Source: Sarocladium kiliense (taxonomy: Eukaryota > Ascomycota > Sordariomycetes > Hypocreales > Sarocladiaceae). From it: a stretch of DNA of 64,000 bases. The notes under the pieces were generated by a model that worked only from the letters and a program-made list of their open reading frames with translations, was not told the origin of the DNA and searched no databases. A program made the position numbers and the translations under genes. Position 1 is the stretch's first letter. The number at the start of each line of letters is the position of its first letter. Positions 11,301 through 21,957 of the stretch are shown one piece after another. Location: contig JAUZTG010000029.1 of the NCBI GenBank assembly GCA_030734395.1, positions 372,001-436,000 of the forward strand, read 5' to 3'.

Positions 11301-14300
11301 CATGCGACCAATGTCACCCAGACCCCCAGCGATGATGTAGGTGCCATCCTTCTTCAACTGGAGAGTTGGCGGGGGCGGCAGCACGGCCGGCACCTTTGTG
11401 CTGTCGTCACCCAAATCGAGGACCACCTTTCCAAGATGTTTGCGTTCCGAAATAAGCCTGAAGGAGGCTTCAAGGCGGTCAATAGGGAACACATTGAGCG
11501 GGCGAACAGGCTTCAGGATCCCCTTCTCAAAAAGACCCATCATCTTGTGCAGAACGTCATAGAAGACCTTGGGCCTCTGCTTGGATACAATGGTCATATC
11601 AAGCGAGCTGAAGGTGACGTTCCTACTGAATGGACCCATACTGATGTGTCTTTTGCGCTCAATGTCTGACTTCCCAAGCTCGATGTGGAAGCCGAATGGT
11701 GCAACACATTCCCAGGACTCTGAAAGCATTTCACCAGAGGTGGAATTAAGAACAACATCAACACCTCTCTCGTTTGTCATGCGCATCAACTTGCGCTTGA
11801 GATCCATTGGCGAAGACCGAGACGATAAAATGTGACTTTCGGGAATGCCGTACTCGCGCATGACAAATTCCTTCTTCTCTTCACTTCCCACAGTGACAAA
11901 GATGCCCTCATCTGTACAGCCGAGGTGACGTGCCAATTGAATGGCAGCTTGACCAACGCCTCCAGAGCCGGCATGAATCAGAACACTGGAGCCAGGCTCG
12001 AGATGCGCAATGTTGACGAAGCTGTAGTATACGGTCGAATAGATGATGAGAATGGATGCACCCTCGTTGAAGCTGACGTTATCTGGAAGGACGTGGCAGT
12101 CGTATCCGCTCATTGTGCCCTGGCTAGCAAAAGGTGAGGCGAAGATGCCCATAACACGGTCACCAACCTTGTAAGTCTTTTGAACAAAGTCGCCAGATCC
12201 AACCTCCGTCACGACACCAGCACACTCACCCATGTACAGAGATGAGCTGCCCATCTGACCCAAGGCAGTGAAGACGTCTCGGAAGTTAACGCCGAATGCC
12301 TTGGAGTCAATGCGGATCTCCTCATGGCCCAGGGGAATAAACGGTGCTTCATCCTTGACGAAATGAATGCTGCTCAACAGGCCAGGTGCGCCGACCTCCA
12401 TCCGGAGAGGTAGCTCAGGGTTCTTGAAGGGGGTGAGAGTGAGGGGACTGCGACCGTTTACACGATCAGTCCAGTTGTTGAACTGCTTATCGGCATACGC
12501 TCGGGGAATGAGAACCCTGCCACCCTGAAGGACAAGTTCCTCATCGTCGGTAGGCAGATGCTCTCTCTCCGCTGTGAGCAAGAGCTGAGAAACACGGACG
12601 GCATTATTGGCAAGACCGTCAATATCCGCCTCAGCAATGAGATCTTTCACCTCAAGAGTAATCATCTTGATCACTTCAGCCTCACGACGCAAGGTACGTC
12701 CAAGTCCATTGATCAGTGCCTTAATTGGGTTGAGATCCGGCCGGTCCTCCTCATGGAACATGATCCATAGAATGTTCCGAGACTTCACAAGAACCGATTG
12801 CATGCGTGAGAATATGTCTTCATCGGGCCTGGACAGGATGGTCGAGTTGGCGCTGTCTAGCACGATGTGAAGAGTCGATGTATCCTCACTCTCCAGAGGT
12901 AACAATGACTCCCAGGTGATGGACGAGGCGGGCAAGCCACGTTGTTCGAACGCGGAGGATATTGCTTGTCCAGCGAGAACACCCATCGGCGACGCTGAGT
13001 TTGAGATGATCTTGACTTTGTTTGGCGGAGTAAAAGTATGATCGACGAAGTCTTGCTGAATAGCCTTGGCCACAATGAGTGAGATGCGACTCTTCTCACA
13101 GTTTGGTGACACATATTCAATTCCGCCGAACGATGCAGCCAGGAGTTCCTTGTTCCACTCTTCGTTGGTCAATAACGCCGAGTCCTTGCGACCATCGTCG
13201 AACTCCCACCAGCCAGATAGGGTTCCGAAGATCGTCGGCAGAATGCGCGTTTCGACGCGTTCCATTTCAATGAGAAGGAGTCTACCACCGGGCTTGAGCA
13301 TCTGACGAACATTGACCAAAGTTTCGTTGATTGACTTTGTCGCGTGCAGCACGTTGGATGCAATGATGACGTCGTACTGCTGCTGCTTGGGATCAAAGCC
13401 TTGGTCGACGAGATCTTTCGAGATATCTAGGGTCTTATACTCGAGGAGGCTCGACCACTTTTCCAAACGTTCCTTGGCGGTGTCGAAAAAGGAGGTCGAT
13501 ATATCGGTGTAATGATACTTGTGGATTTTGTCGGATGCATCATCACCAAGTGAGGCGAAGAGAGGCATCGTCGCACTACCTGTGCCAGCACCAACTTCGA
13601 GGATGTCCATCTGGGGGTCCTTGTTGACCAAGAGACCGATGTACTCGACCATCTGGTTGAGGAGAGGTTTGGCAGGTCCATCTGCGTAGATTCTTTCCAG
13701 AATATTGTCAGCAACCAGGAGCTCGAGAGGGTTCGTCTCGTTCTTCAGGATTGCTTCAAGATTGCGACCGATGCATGCCAGTCCTTCGCCCTCGATGCCT
13801 GAGCTTGCTGACTTGTCAAGGATGGCCTTCTGTTCAATCTCATCGACAGACCCAACCAAGCCATGACAGGCGTCGGAGTGAATGTAGTCTGAGATCCAGC
13901 GAGCATACTTCCTGAGGTGAGGCAACGCAGCAGACTCAGGATCTTTGACGGCGGTCAGTTCCTTGACACTGTTCAAATAGATCGCTGCTGCCTTCTCATC
14001 TATCTCAAGCTTCTCCAGGACCTCTGGACCTCCTGCTACCAAAGGAGTCATCAGCTCACTGTAACGCTCTTGGGTTAGGAAATCAGGGTCATCGTTCCAG
14101 AACACCTGATAATTGTGCTTGCGGGCAAAAGGCTTGATCTGCGTCTTGCTCAGATCTTCACCAACTGCACGCAGCACAAGGCCACGAACAGAGCTGACAA
14201 GTCGCAGTTGGCCAGACTCATCCGGCTGGAATGCCCACGCATTACATCGTGCAGCAGTCTTCCCGTCAGGAACAAGCTCTGTCGCCACGACCATTTCGTC

Positions 14301-17300
14301 GCCGGGCTTGCTCGATAGGTTGCTTGTAAAAATTGACTCGTCGGTCGTGAAGGGCATGAGGGGAGAGTTGATGACTTCGCGGTGGAAGATGGCAGGAAGC
14401 ATGTGGTTTGAGGCGTCGAGAGTAGTGGGATGGATCAGGTGAGGCTCGTAGTATCTAGACGGGACATTGAGTGTTAGCAAACAATGAATACTTGGGATCC
14501 GATCACATTATTCATTCCGTAGATATTCCAAGAAGAGAATCGCCGGTTACAGAATCTTTGACTTACCCATACGGCATGCACTGGGAGATGTCGGGAATGC
14601 GCATCTTGGCCAACCCGCAACCCTTTCCAATGTAGCCCTCTGTCAAGAGCGCAAAACTTGGGCCCCAGTCATTACCAGCGGCCCTGCGCTCGTCATAAAA
14701 GGTTGACATATCCATCTTCTCCTGTGCTGTAGCAATGACGCGCTCCAAAGCTTCATGTGCCTCCTCGACAGCGGCCTTGTGTTCTTCGCCAAAGTTGTGG
14801 CTGTTGCCACTTTCTCCTTCGAGCTCAACACGGACCGTACCGGAAACGTGGTCGGCCCAAGTGCCGTCTGGCTGCAAAGAGAGAACTCTGACAGAATACC
14901 ATGGGGCATTGTCATTCATCTTAGACGGGCTGAGCATGAGTTGCAGCTCGATGTCCTTCGTAGAACCATCTGCCGCCTCATCTGGAAGGACGATTGGTCT
15001 GAAATTACGAATGTTGCGGAAGATTGTCTTTGCGATCTTGGCTTCGGGATTTTGCATCTTCGTGAGCTGCTTCATGGCCTCGATGCCCATAGCGCTGTAC
15101 CCAGCACCAGGGAAAATGACCATACCATCGACGACATGGTCTTTGATCCACGGCAGCCGATCAATGCTGACATAGAAGCGCCAACGAGGCTCATCAACGG
15201 GGCTCATCACATCGAACAGACCAAGGAGGTCATGGTATGGGAACTGTCGGAGCCTGTGGTCTCGACTGAGCCTTGACTCACTCCAGTGCTGGACTCGGTG
15301 ATCCCAGGGGTACGGTCGTAGGTCTTCGACGACATGCCTGTCCGCTGGCGCGAATAGGGTCTTCCAGTTCACTTCTGCGCCAAGCTCAAAGAGACGGCCT
15401 ACCGCAGACACGAACGTGTCTGATGAGCTCTTGCCACGCAGCAAAGGCGCGACGTATGAATGCTTGAAGCCAGCAATGGCTGATAGGATCTGGTTTACAG
15501 GGCCTTGCAAGGCGGAATGGGGCCCGATCTCAATGAAGATATTGGCGGCATCCAATGGGCCTGTCTCGTTCATCCGCTGGGCAAGCGCCTGAACGGCATC
15601 ATTGAAACGCACTTGGGATACCAGGTTCTTCACCCAGTACTCCGATCCGAAGCCAGTCCTTTTGGCAGAGCCGGTGACTGAGGACAAGAATTCGACTTCC
15701 TGGTTCACGTCGGATGCTACAAGATCACCAATCGACGCGGAGTAGGCATCTGCGACCTTCTCCATGTGATGTGAGTGGTAAGCAGACTCAACGACCAGTT
15801 TTCGAGCAAAGATGCCAACATTGGAGATCATGTCTTGGATTGTATCAATGGCGGGCTCATCGCCAGACAGAGTGACGCTATTGGGACTGTTGACGCAGGC
15901 GACGACAACACGGCCCTTGTCCGGACCCAAATTCGCGGCCTTGATTGTCTGAAGGGCAGCCTGCTCACTGTAACCCGTCGCAAGCATAGAACCGGGCATA
16001 GCATTGAGCTTCTTGGCGACTTTCGAGTACCGTCCACGGAAGAACGATCCGCGGATCGCATTCTCGTGACTGAGTGCGCCAGCAGCATATGAAGCTGCAA
16101 TCTCGCCTGAGCTGTGACCAACAACGAACTTGGGCTTGATGTCAAGATCTGCAAGAAGATCTACGACCGCCATTTGCACGATCGTTGTTAGGGGCTGTGC
16201 CAGCTCGCTTTCATTGATGCGCGACTCATCAGCAGACTTGCTCAGCTCCTCAAGCAGGTCCCATTCGCATCCCAATTCTTTCAGAACTTTCGATGAAGCT
16301 TGAATTGACTTGCGGAAAGCTCGGGAAGAATCCACAAGATCACGTCCCATAGAAGCCCATTGCGCGCCTTGTCCGGTGAAGACAAAGGCGATCTTTGCAG
16401 CTGGTGCAGACCTCGTCTTTGTCACCTTCTCCTCCAGGACGGCTCGAAGCCTGTCAAGGTCCGGCGCAATGAAGGTCTTGCGCCACTTGAGTAGCGATCG
16501 CCGACAACTGAGGGTGTAAGAAAGCTGGCGCAAGTCTGACATGGTTGGGTCTCGGCCATCGAGCCATTGTTTAATCAAGCCAGGCATGGCTTCAAGAGTA
16601 GCCTCCGAACTGGCAGAGATCGGGAAGACCAGGGGAAGCTCCTTCAACGGCGTTGATGACTCGTCAGCATGTCCATTTAGGCCGTTTGTGCCATTGGCGT
16701 TGTGGTGGCCATTGATGCCATTGGTGCCATTGAGGGCATGCGTGCCGTTTACGCCGTTCGTCTTGTGGCCGTTGACACCGTTTGTTGCTGGAAGATATTT
16801 ACTGCCGCTTGTTCTGAATTGCTCGAGTGACTCAAGAATGACGTGGCAGTTTGTGCCTCCGTAACCGAAAGAGTTGACAGATACTCTGACAGCACCCTTC
16901 TCGCCCTCGGGGATCAGCGGTAGCAACTCCAGCGGCACCTGGAGCTGCCTCTCATCAAGCATCAGGCCGGACTTGGGCTCGATATAATTGAGGTTTGGTG
17001 GGATTTGCTTCTTCTTGAGAACCATGACCGCTTTGATCAGACCGGCCAAACCACTGGCGGCCTCGAGATGGCCCATATTCGTTTTGACTGAGCCAACCCA
17101 TAAGTTACGAGGTCTTTTCCGCTCGCAAAACACGCGACTCAGAGACTTTGCTTCAGCGTGGTCGCCTGCAACGGTACCTGTACCATGGGCTTCAACGTAT
17201 AGTGTCTCGTGGGGGTCGAGTCCAGCGTTCTTGTAAACCTGTCGCATCAGGGCTTCCTGCGCCTCGGGCGACGGGAGAGTAACACCGTTAGTCTTTCCGT

Positions 17301-18260
17301 CTTGATTTGAGCCAGAGATGCGAATGACAGAGTGAATAGTGTCGCCATCTTCCAAGGCATCTCTCAGCCTCTTGATGACAACAGTAGCAACACCCTCTCC
17401 ACGGCCATAGCCGGAACCCCTGCTGTCAAAGGTGTAGGACTTTCCATCATCGTTGAGCATGCCAGCAGTACTCATGGAGATATTTTGATCAGGATGGATC
17501 AAGATCTCGGTGCCACCAACGATGGCCATCCTGGATTGGCCAGCTCTGAGACAGATACATGCCTCGTTCAGTGCGACGAGGCTGCCAGACTACAGGTAGT
17601 GTGAGAGGGTGTTCTAGTGTTCTAATGAGTGTCAGGTAGTTCGAGACTTACGCATCCTGTGTCAATCGTCATAGACGTCCCTCTCAGGTCAAAGAAATGT
17701 GAAATCCGGTTCGCAATAATGGCCTCTCCTGCGCCACCAATGTGCAGCCCTACAGCATCTCTATGTTAGTACAGAGCCCCCAATGTGAACATTACAGGTT
17801 GCAACACCCTCGACGCACCAGATAATGTGTCCAGGTCTTTGTAGCCCATGCGGTCGTAGTCACGGGCAAATAGAGCAGCGAAGACTGCTGTGTCGGAGCC
17901 CTTGAGACTCTCCATCGGGATACCGGCATTCTCAAGAGCTTCATATGTCGTTTCGAGGAGAATCCGTTGTTGAGGATCCGTCATGTTAGCCTCCGCTGAA
18001 GAAAAGCCGAAGAATCTTGAGTCGTAATGGCTGATATCCTGGTCCAGGAAGTAACCGCTTATGGCGTTGTATGCTTGCCTCGAGGCTTTGTCTGGATGGT
18101 AAAATGCATCACGATTCCACCGATCGGCTGGCACAAGCTTCCAGCCTGAACCACCAGAGCTGACAAGCTGCCATAGGTCTTCGGCATTACCAACGTTGCC
18201 TGGCAAGCGACAGCCCATGCCGATGATGGCAATGGGCTCGACGTCACTCGGGTCTGCCAT
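8335..18260 (-). CDS. Highly reducing PKS with C-terminal carnitine-acyltransferase domain
   Basis: One gene in five exons: 18260-17819, 17749-17652, 17589-14567, 14454-8497 and 8437-8335. All junctions keep frame and give 3207 residues. Order and key residues: KS with Cys180, His315, His354; Asn/Gly-rich linker about 450-487; AT with Ser673 in GHSSGE; DH with His998 in HxxxGxxxxP and Asp1201; C-methyltransferase with LEVGAGTGS near 1473; ER with an intact GGVG nucleotide motif near 2021; KR with GGLGDIG near 2231 and Tyr2373; ACP with Ser2546 in GLDSL; then a choline/carnitine acyltransferase fold from about 2640 with catalytic His2934 in EHSHIDG. Every reducing domain looks active, so a reduced, alpha-methylated chain is expected. 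A related Trichoderma virens enzyme, from memory, releases its chain onto polyol acceptors through this domain. A similar release is inferred here. Confidence 0.95.
16672..16797 (-). repeat. Asn-Gly-rich repeat in PKS KS-AT linker
   Basis: An imperfect tandem array with units such as NGVNG, NGTNG, NGING and NGLNG, at residues about 450-487. It is low-complexity, in frame, and placed between the KS and AT domains, where length variation is tolerated. Confidence 0.7.
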
Positions 18261-18759
18261 TGTGAAAGGAGGTGAAAGGTGATGAGATATGGTGAGGGAA
18301 TGGCGAAGCTATGAGAAGCTGAATGAAGCCTGGAGATGAAGTAGAAACATAAAAGTCAAGGGACAAGTTAATCTTTTTGGACGGAGACTTTACGAAGTAG
18401 CTGGTGATGTGGTAGGACCCTGGGAGCCACAATAGCCGGCGGTCAAGGGAACAGACAGCCTCGAGAGCCACAAGCGGTAATGCAGTCTCTTTGACCTTTT
18501 CTGGGCCTGTCGACAAGCATCTTGTACTTCTCACGTTCATTGAAACGCTCATCTCGTAAAGCCTGACTCCATTTGGAGTCTTCAAAGAGGATCTGTGGAT
18601 CGTTGATCTTACGCCCGGTTTTGCGCTACGGCGGTCCTTGCGCCGATGCGTCAACTCATACCGATGGGCCGGCGCCAAGGAAAGTCATCGACACCTGCTA
18701 ATAGCTTTGCCGAACTGCTTCTCACTCCAGGAACTTCAAGGGAAGTCTCGAGCTAGTAC

Positions 18760-18776
18760 CGGCGGCGTCACCGCCG
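18760..18776. promoter_or_regulatory. CGGCGG-N5-CCGCCG palindrome upstream of PKS
   Basis: Perfect 6-bp arms with a 5-bp spacer, about 500 bases upstream of the PKS start codon. Inverted CGG triplets are the usual targets of dimeric Zn2Cys6 regulators, so this is a candidate operator. Binding is inferred, not shown. Confidence 0.5.
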
Positions 18777-18873
18777 TCAGCAGCGACTCGGCATACGGCC
18801 GTTGACTAGCACGTGGCGTCACGCATACTTTAGATAGTAAGTCGGCAATGACCAAGACTTCCAACGGCGTAAC
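18764..18873. promoter_or_regulatory. Three GGCGTMAC boxes with 51-bp period
   Basis: GGCGTCAC at 18764-18771, GGCGTCAC at 18815-18822 and GGCGTAAC at 18866-18873, each exactly 51 bases after the previous one. The first overlaps the CGG palindrome. On the PKS strand the box reads GTKACGCC, which in two copies contains a TGACG bZIP-like half-site. Confidence 0.4.
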
Positions 18874-19639
18874 GGCACCGCGAGTTTAGTCCGTCTGCCG
18901 CAAGATACGGGTCCTCGCTTTTACTCGGAACTTGTTGTCAGACGGGCCGCAGCCGCCGTCAAATCAGATCCACCGAGGGTCCGAAGTTGGGGATATAAAG
19001 TGGCACTTTCGTATGACTTTCCCTGGATGCAACCTATGAGAGGGAGTGGAGTCTGGCGTATAGATCCTAACTCATGCAGGTCAGAAACCATCTATGGGCG
19101 GGCGGGCGAGCAGCTCAAGAGGGCGTCTATGTGAATTTGCCAGGGGGAAGTTCTCCTCAGGGACCCTGCTATGCGATGATGCTTGTTTGAACAAGGCCTA
19201 GTTGCAATCTTCATCCTTCGCCATGGTTGGTGCGTATACGAGGAACTTATCAACTTTAGCCACTTACCCCAATACTTAAGCCTATCTCCCCACTGGACAA
19301 GAGATGAGTGGGGGAAACATGTCGGGGGCCCTGACGATAGTGGCGCGCGGGGCGAGACCCCGAAATGCGGGGATATGGCCCAAGCATTGTTGGAGATAAG
19401 CATACGAGGTGCGGGTGCTGTTGGTTCTGTCCAGCTTATCGGTTCTACATCGACACTGCCGAAGTTCGTTGTAGTTGGTTCCTTTGTATTGTTGACTATG
19501 TTCGGAATCTAACATATGCAGCAGTAAGCTGATCACAGGCACTCGAAACTTGCTTCTCTCTCAGGACAAATGTCCCAAACCTCCGGGGTCACTTAGCCGG
19601 CAGGGGTCAGACTCCCACGGACTAGTACTGGCGCAACAT

Positions 19640-21034
19640 TCAAGGCTCAAGGAGTTTCGTCTTGAGCGTCTCCTCCGGCCTAGGCGCCTCGTGCAGAAGG
19701 ATCGACTCCCTCTTCTGCCTAAAATGAAGGGCGCCGTATCTCAGCAGTTCCCAGAACGACCCTGGTACTCGGTCTTTGTCCGCGTTCGCAGGCTCGTCGA
19801 GAAGCGAGCCAAGTTGCTTGGAGTGCGTCAGGTTCTTTGCATGGGTAATTTTGCAAAAGCTAGTCGTTGCCAGCGCGTCCCATACAGCCTGTTCTACTTC
19901 GGCGTGGTCTTCGTCCGATAGCCCGGCCTCTTCCTCTGTCTTGTCCTCGCGGCGTCGCTGCATCGATAGCAATGCCAGGGTTCGCTCTGAAGGGCCTAGG
20001 CTAGATCCTTCTTTCTTGTTTTTGCTGAGATTGAACACCGGCTTTGACGCCTCTTCGGCGAAGTCGAGGAGCAGCATATGGTTTGACCAGTATTCTACGC
20101 CTGAAAAGCCATCGCCGACGTCTTCGATTGAGGAAAGCCGGTGCCATGCTGCAATCTGTGACACATAGTCCATCAGCTCTCGAAGCCCAACCTTGTAGTC
20201 CAGGATAGCCTTCTCGCCGGTGACTTTGATGTCAGAGCTTGACTTTCCCTCTGGTGTCGTTTCATCGCTCTTTTCTCCTCCATTTTGCTGCTGTACATGA
20301 GCTTCCTCCTCCATTTGAACCTTTGCCTTTTCAGCTTCCGCTTGTTGTTGCTTTCGCTGCTGCTCCTGCTGCTCCTTGGCCATGATTACCATGTAGTAGT
20401 GGAACAGAGGATCAGCCGTGATCCCATCGTGGTTTGTACGGCCTTTCCACAAGTGTAGAAAAAGGTCATGCCAATGGCGAATAAAAGGATCACCTTTCCT
20501 CGCCGCAACAAAATAATTGAAGATCCATTGACCCTCCTTGTGGACAGTCGCGACCTTGTAGGGCGACTCGGGATCGCAAATCGCATCCCAGCAAATCCGG
20601 TCCATGTGCCTAATCATCATACTCCCGGCATCCATCCAGACACCTCCGTGCTCGTAGATTGTCGCACCACGCACAAAGTCAGCGCTGTGTTGACCAACAT
20701 AAGGACCGTCCATGGTCCTCGCAACAAAGCATTCTGGGACATTCGCTTCTGAGACATAGCGAAGCGCATAATTCGACGAACCTGGCACGTTATCGAGGAC
20801 CCGGGTTGTCCATCCGGAGGCGCCACAGATACGGACCCAATCAATAGCATTTCGCTGACACCATGCTGGCATGTTCATCAGTCCATCATGCCAGAATGCC
20901 CAAATGTTCTTCTCGGATGTGACAGGCACATGTTGATTGAGCGATGCGAGGATTTCTGCGTCGCTGCGTGAATCCGAGAGTTCAGCTGTACCTAGCTGAT
21001 CGGCATATTTCTCTGGGATAGCAATGTTGGCCAT
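19640..21034 (-). CDS. Glycosyltransferase-like protein (capsular polysaccharide synthesis / GT32-like)
   Basis: A 464-residue single-exon protein starting at ATG 21034. The N-terminal half has the features of sugar transferases of the Caps_synth/GT32 type: an early IWAFWHDG strand, a Q-H-S-A-D-F-V-R helix, and a GATIYEHGGVWMDAG segment whose Asp135 region corresponds to the metal-binding DxD site. A Gln/Glu/Lys-rich coiled-coil-like insertion of about 50 residues (roughly 218-268) interrupts the domain. The start lacks a clear signal peptide or membrane anchor. It is the first gene upstream of the PKS, on the same strand, so a role in decorating the polyketide is possible but unproven. The sugar donor cannot be predicted. 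Confidence 0.75.
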   Translation of the reverse strand: MANIAIPEKYADQLGTAELSDSRSDAEILASLNQHVPVTSEKNIWAFWHDGLMNMPAWCQRNAIDWVRICGASGWTTRVLDNVPGSSNYALRYVSEANVPECFVARTMDGPYVGQHSADFVRGATIYEHGGVWMDAGSMMIRHMDRICWDAICDPESPYKVATVHKEGQWIFNYFVAARKGDPFIRHWHDLFLHLWKGRTNHDGITADPLFHYYMVIMAKEQQEQQRKQQQAEAEKAKVQMEEEAHVQQQNGGEKSDETTPEGKSSSDIKVTGEKAILDYKVGLRELMDYVSQIAAWHRLSSIEDVGDGFSGVEYWSNHMLLLDFAEEASKPVFNLSKNKKEGSSLGPSERTLALLSMQRRREDKTEEEAGLSDEDHAEVEQAVWDALATTSFCKITHAKNLTHSKQLGSLLDEPANADKDRVPGSFWELLRYGALHFRQKRESILLHEAPRPEETLKTKLLEP

Positions 21035-21957
21035 ACTGCTTGCAAGGCTCCTGCGACGAGAGCAGGGATGAAGCTCGTCTTCTCAATTGCGGTAGATAAT
21101 AGTATTCGGAGAGCTCAGTGTCCAGGTGTTTGGTCCTCTAATCCTCAAGAGCCTGCTTGTCCCGGTCGAGGCTTTGGGGTGAAGCTTATGGCAAGAGAGA
21201 TATCACCTACTACCCGGCCGCTAGAGTTAGTGGATTAAGTCCCTGGAGCTATGCTTGTAACCAAATCTAGATAATAACATTTCTTGGCCGCCAACATGCT
21301 GCTTCTCTGGAACTAATCAGACGGGCGATCATTTGAAGGATCCGGCGCGGCGCTCTAGGACAACAGCCACAATCTCACGTCCTCTCTGTCTGACCAAGAC
21401 CTACCTCCCTTCCTTATTCATCCGCACACATCAACGAGCAATCCAACATTTCCTTCTGCAGTTTGCGGAGCTGAGCAGAGGTCAAATCCCGACGGTCTCG
21501 TCTTGCCCCGCCTGTCAGCCAAGTCCTTGCTCATACATCCATGAGCCACGCGGTCAACAGAGTACACCTACGTACTCTCCGCTTGTTTATCGTAACCCAC
21601 AACAAGCCTACTTTGACGACTTCGCGAATGGATAAGACGACTGTGACCACCGGACCCGTTCTTCATGGTGACGCCTTGCATCTATAGCGTTACATGTGGG
21701 CCTGATCTCACGCACCTCTCCCCTGGCTAAAAGATGCCACGGCGGAGGCTTCCGACATCCTGCGGGGATTGTCCGTGATCCTTCGCAATGCATGTGCAGG
21801 CCACATGTGAAAAATGTCGACAAGATTTGGAGAAGGATACGCACAGCGATGAGCTCCAGGGTTAGGCCCAGGAAGCTATCGCATCGCTGCGTCTCAACTC
21901 TTGCCTGGCGCCCACTGGTCAGAGGGAACGACACTGCTTCTGGTTTTGCGTTGCAAG
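21035..21957. other. Divergent promoter region between GT and sulfotransferase-like genes
   Basis: About 0.9 kb between divergently transcribed genes. No coding sequence supported. It could coordinate both neighbours. Confidence 0.5.

Larger units (their letters stand above)
18261..19639. other. PKS upstream region
   Basis: No convincing gene. It holds the PKS promoter, the CGG palindrome and the 51-bp spaced GGCGTMAC boxes, then the 3' side of the glycosyltransferase. A GATATAAAG element near 18993 points rightward, but no supported gene follows it. Confidence 0.5.

Noticed and set aside
8335..18260. PKS seems broken into three reading frames with stops
   Set aside because: The breaks fall at canonical introns, and joining gives one continuous frame with all catalytic residues, so it is not a pseudogene.
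18244..18678. Minus-strand frame of about 144 residues overlapping the PKS start
   Set aside because: Different frame from the PKS, no conserved features, lies in its leader and promoter.
19183..19512. Plus-strand frame of about 110 residues in the PKS upstream region
   Set aside because: Starts at TTG, has no domain and no codon bias; judged non-coding.
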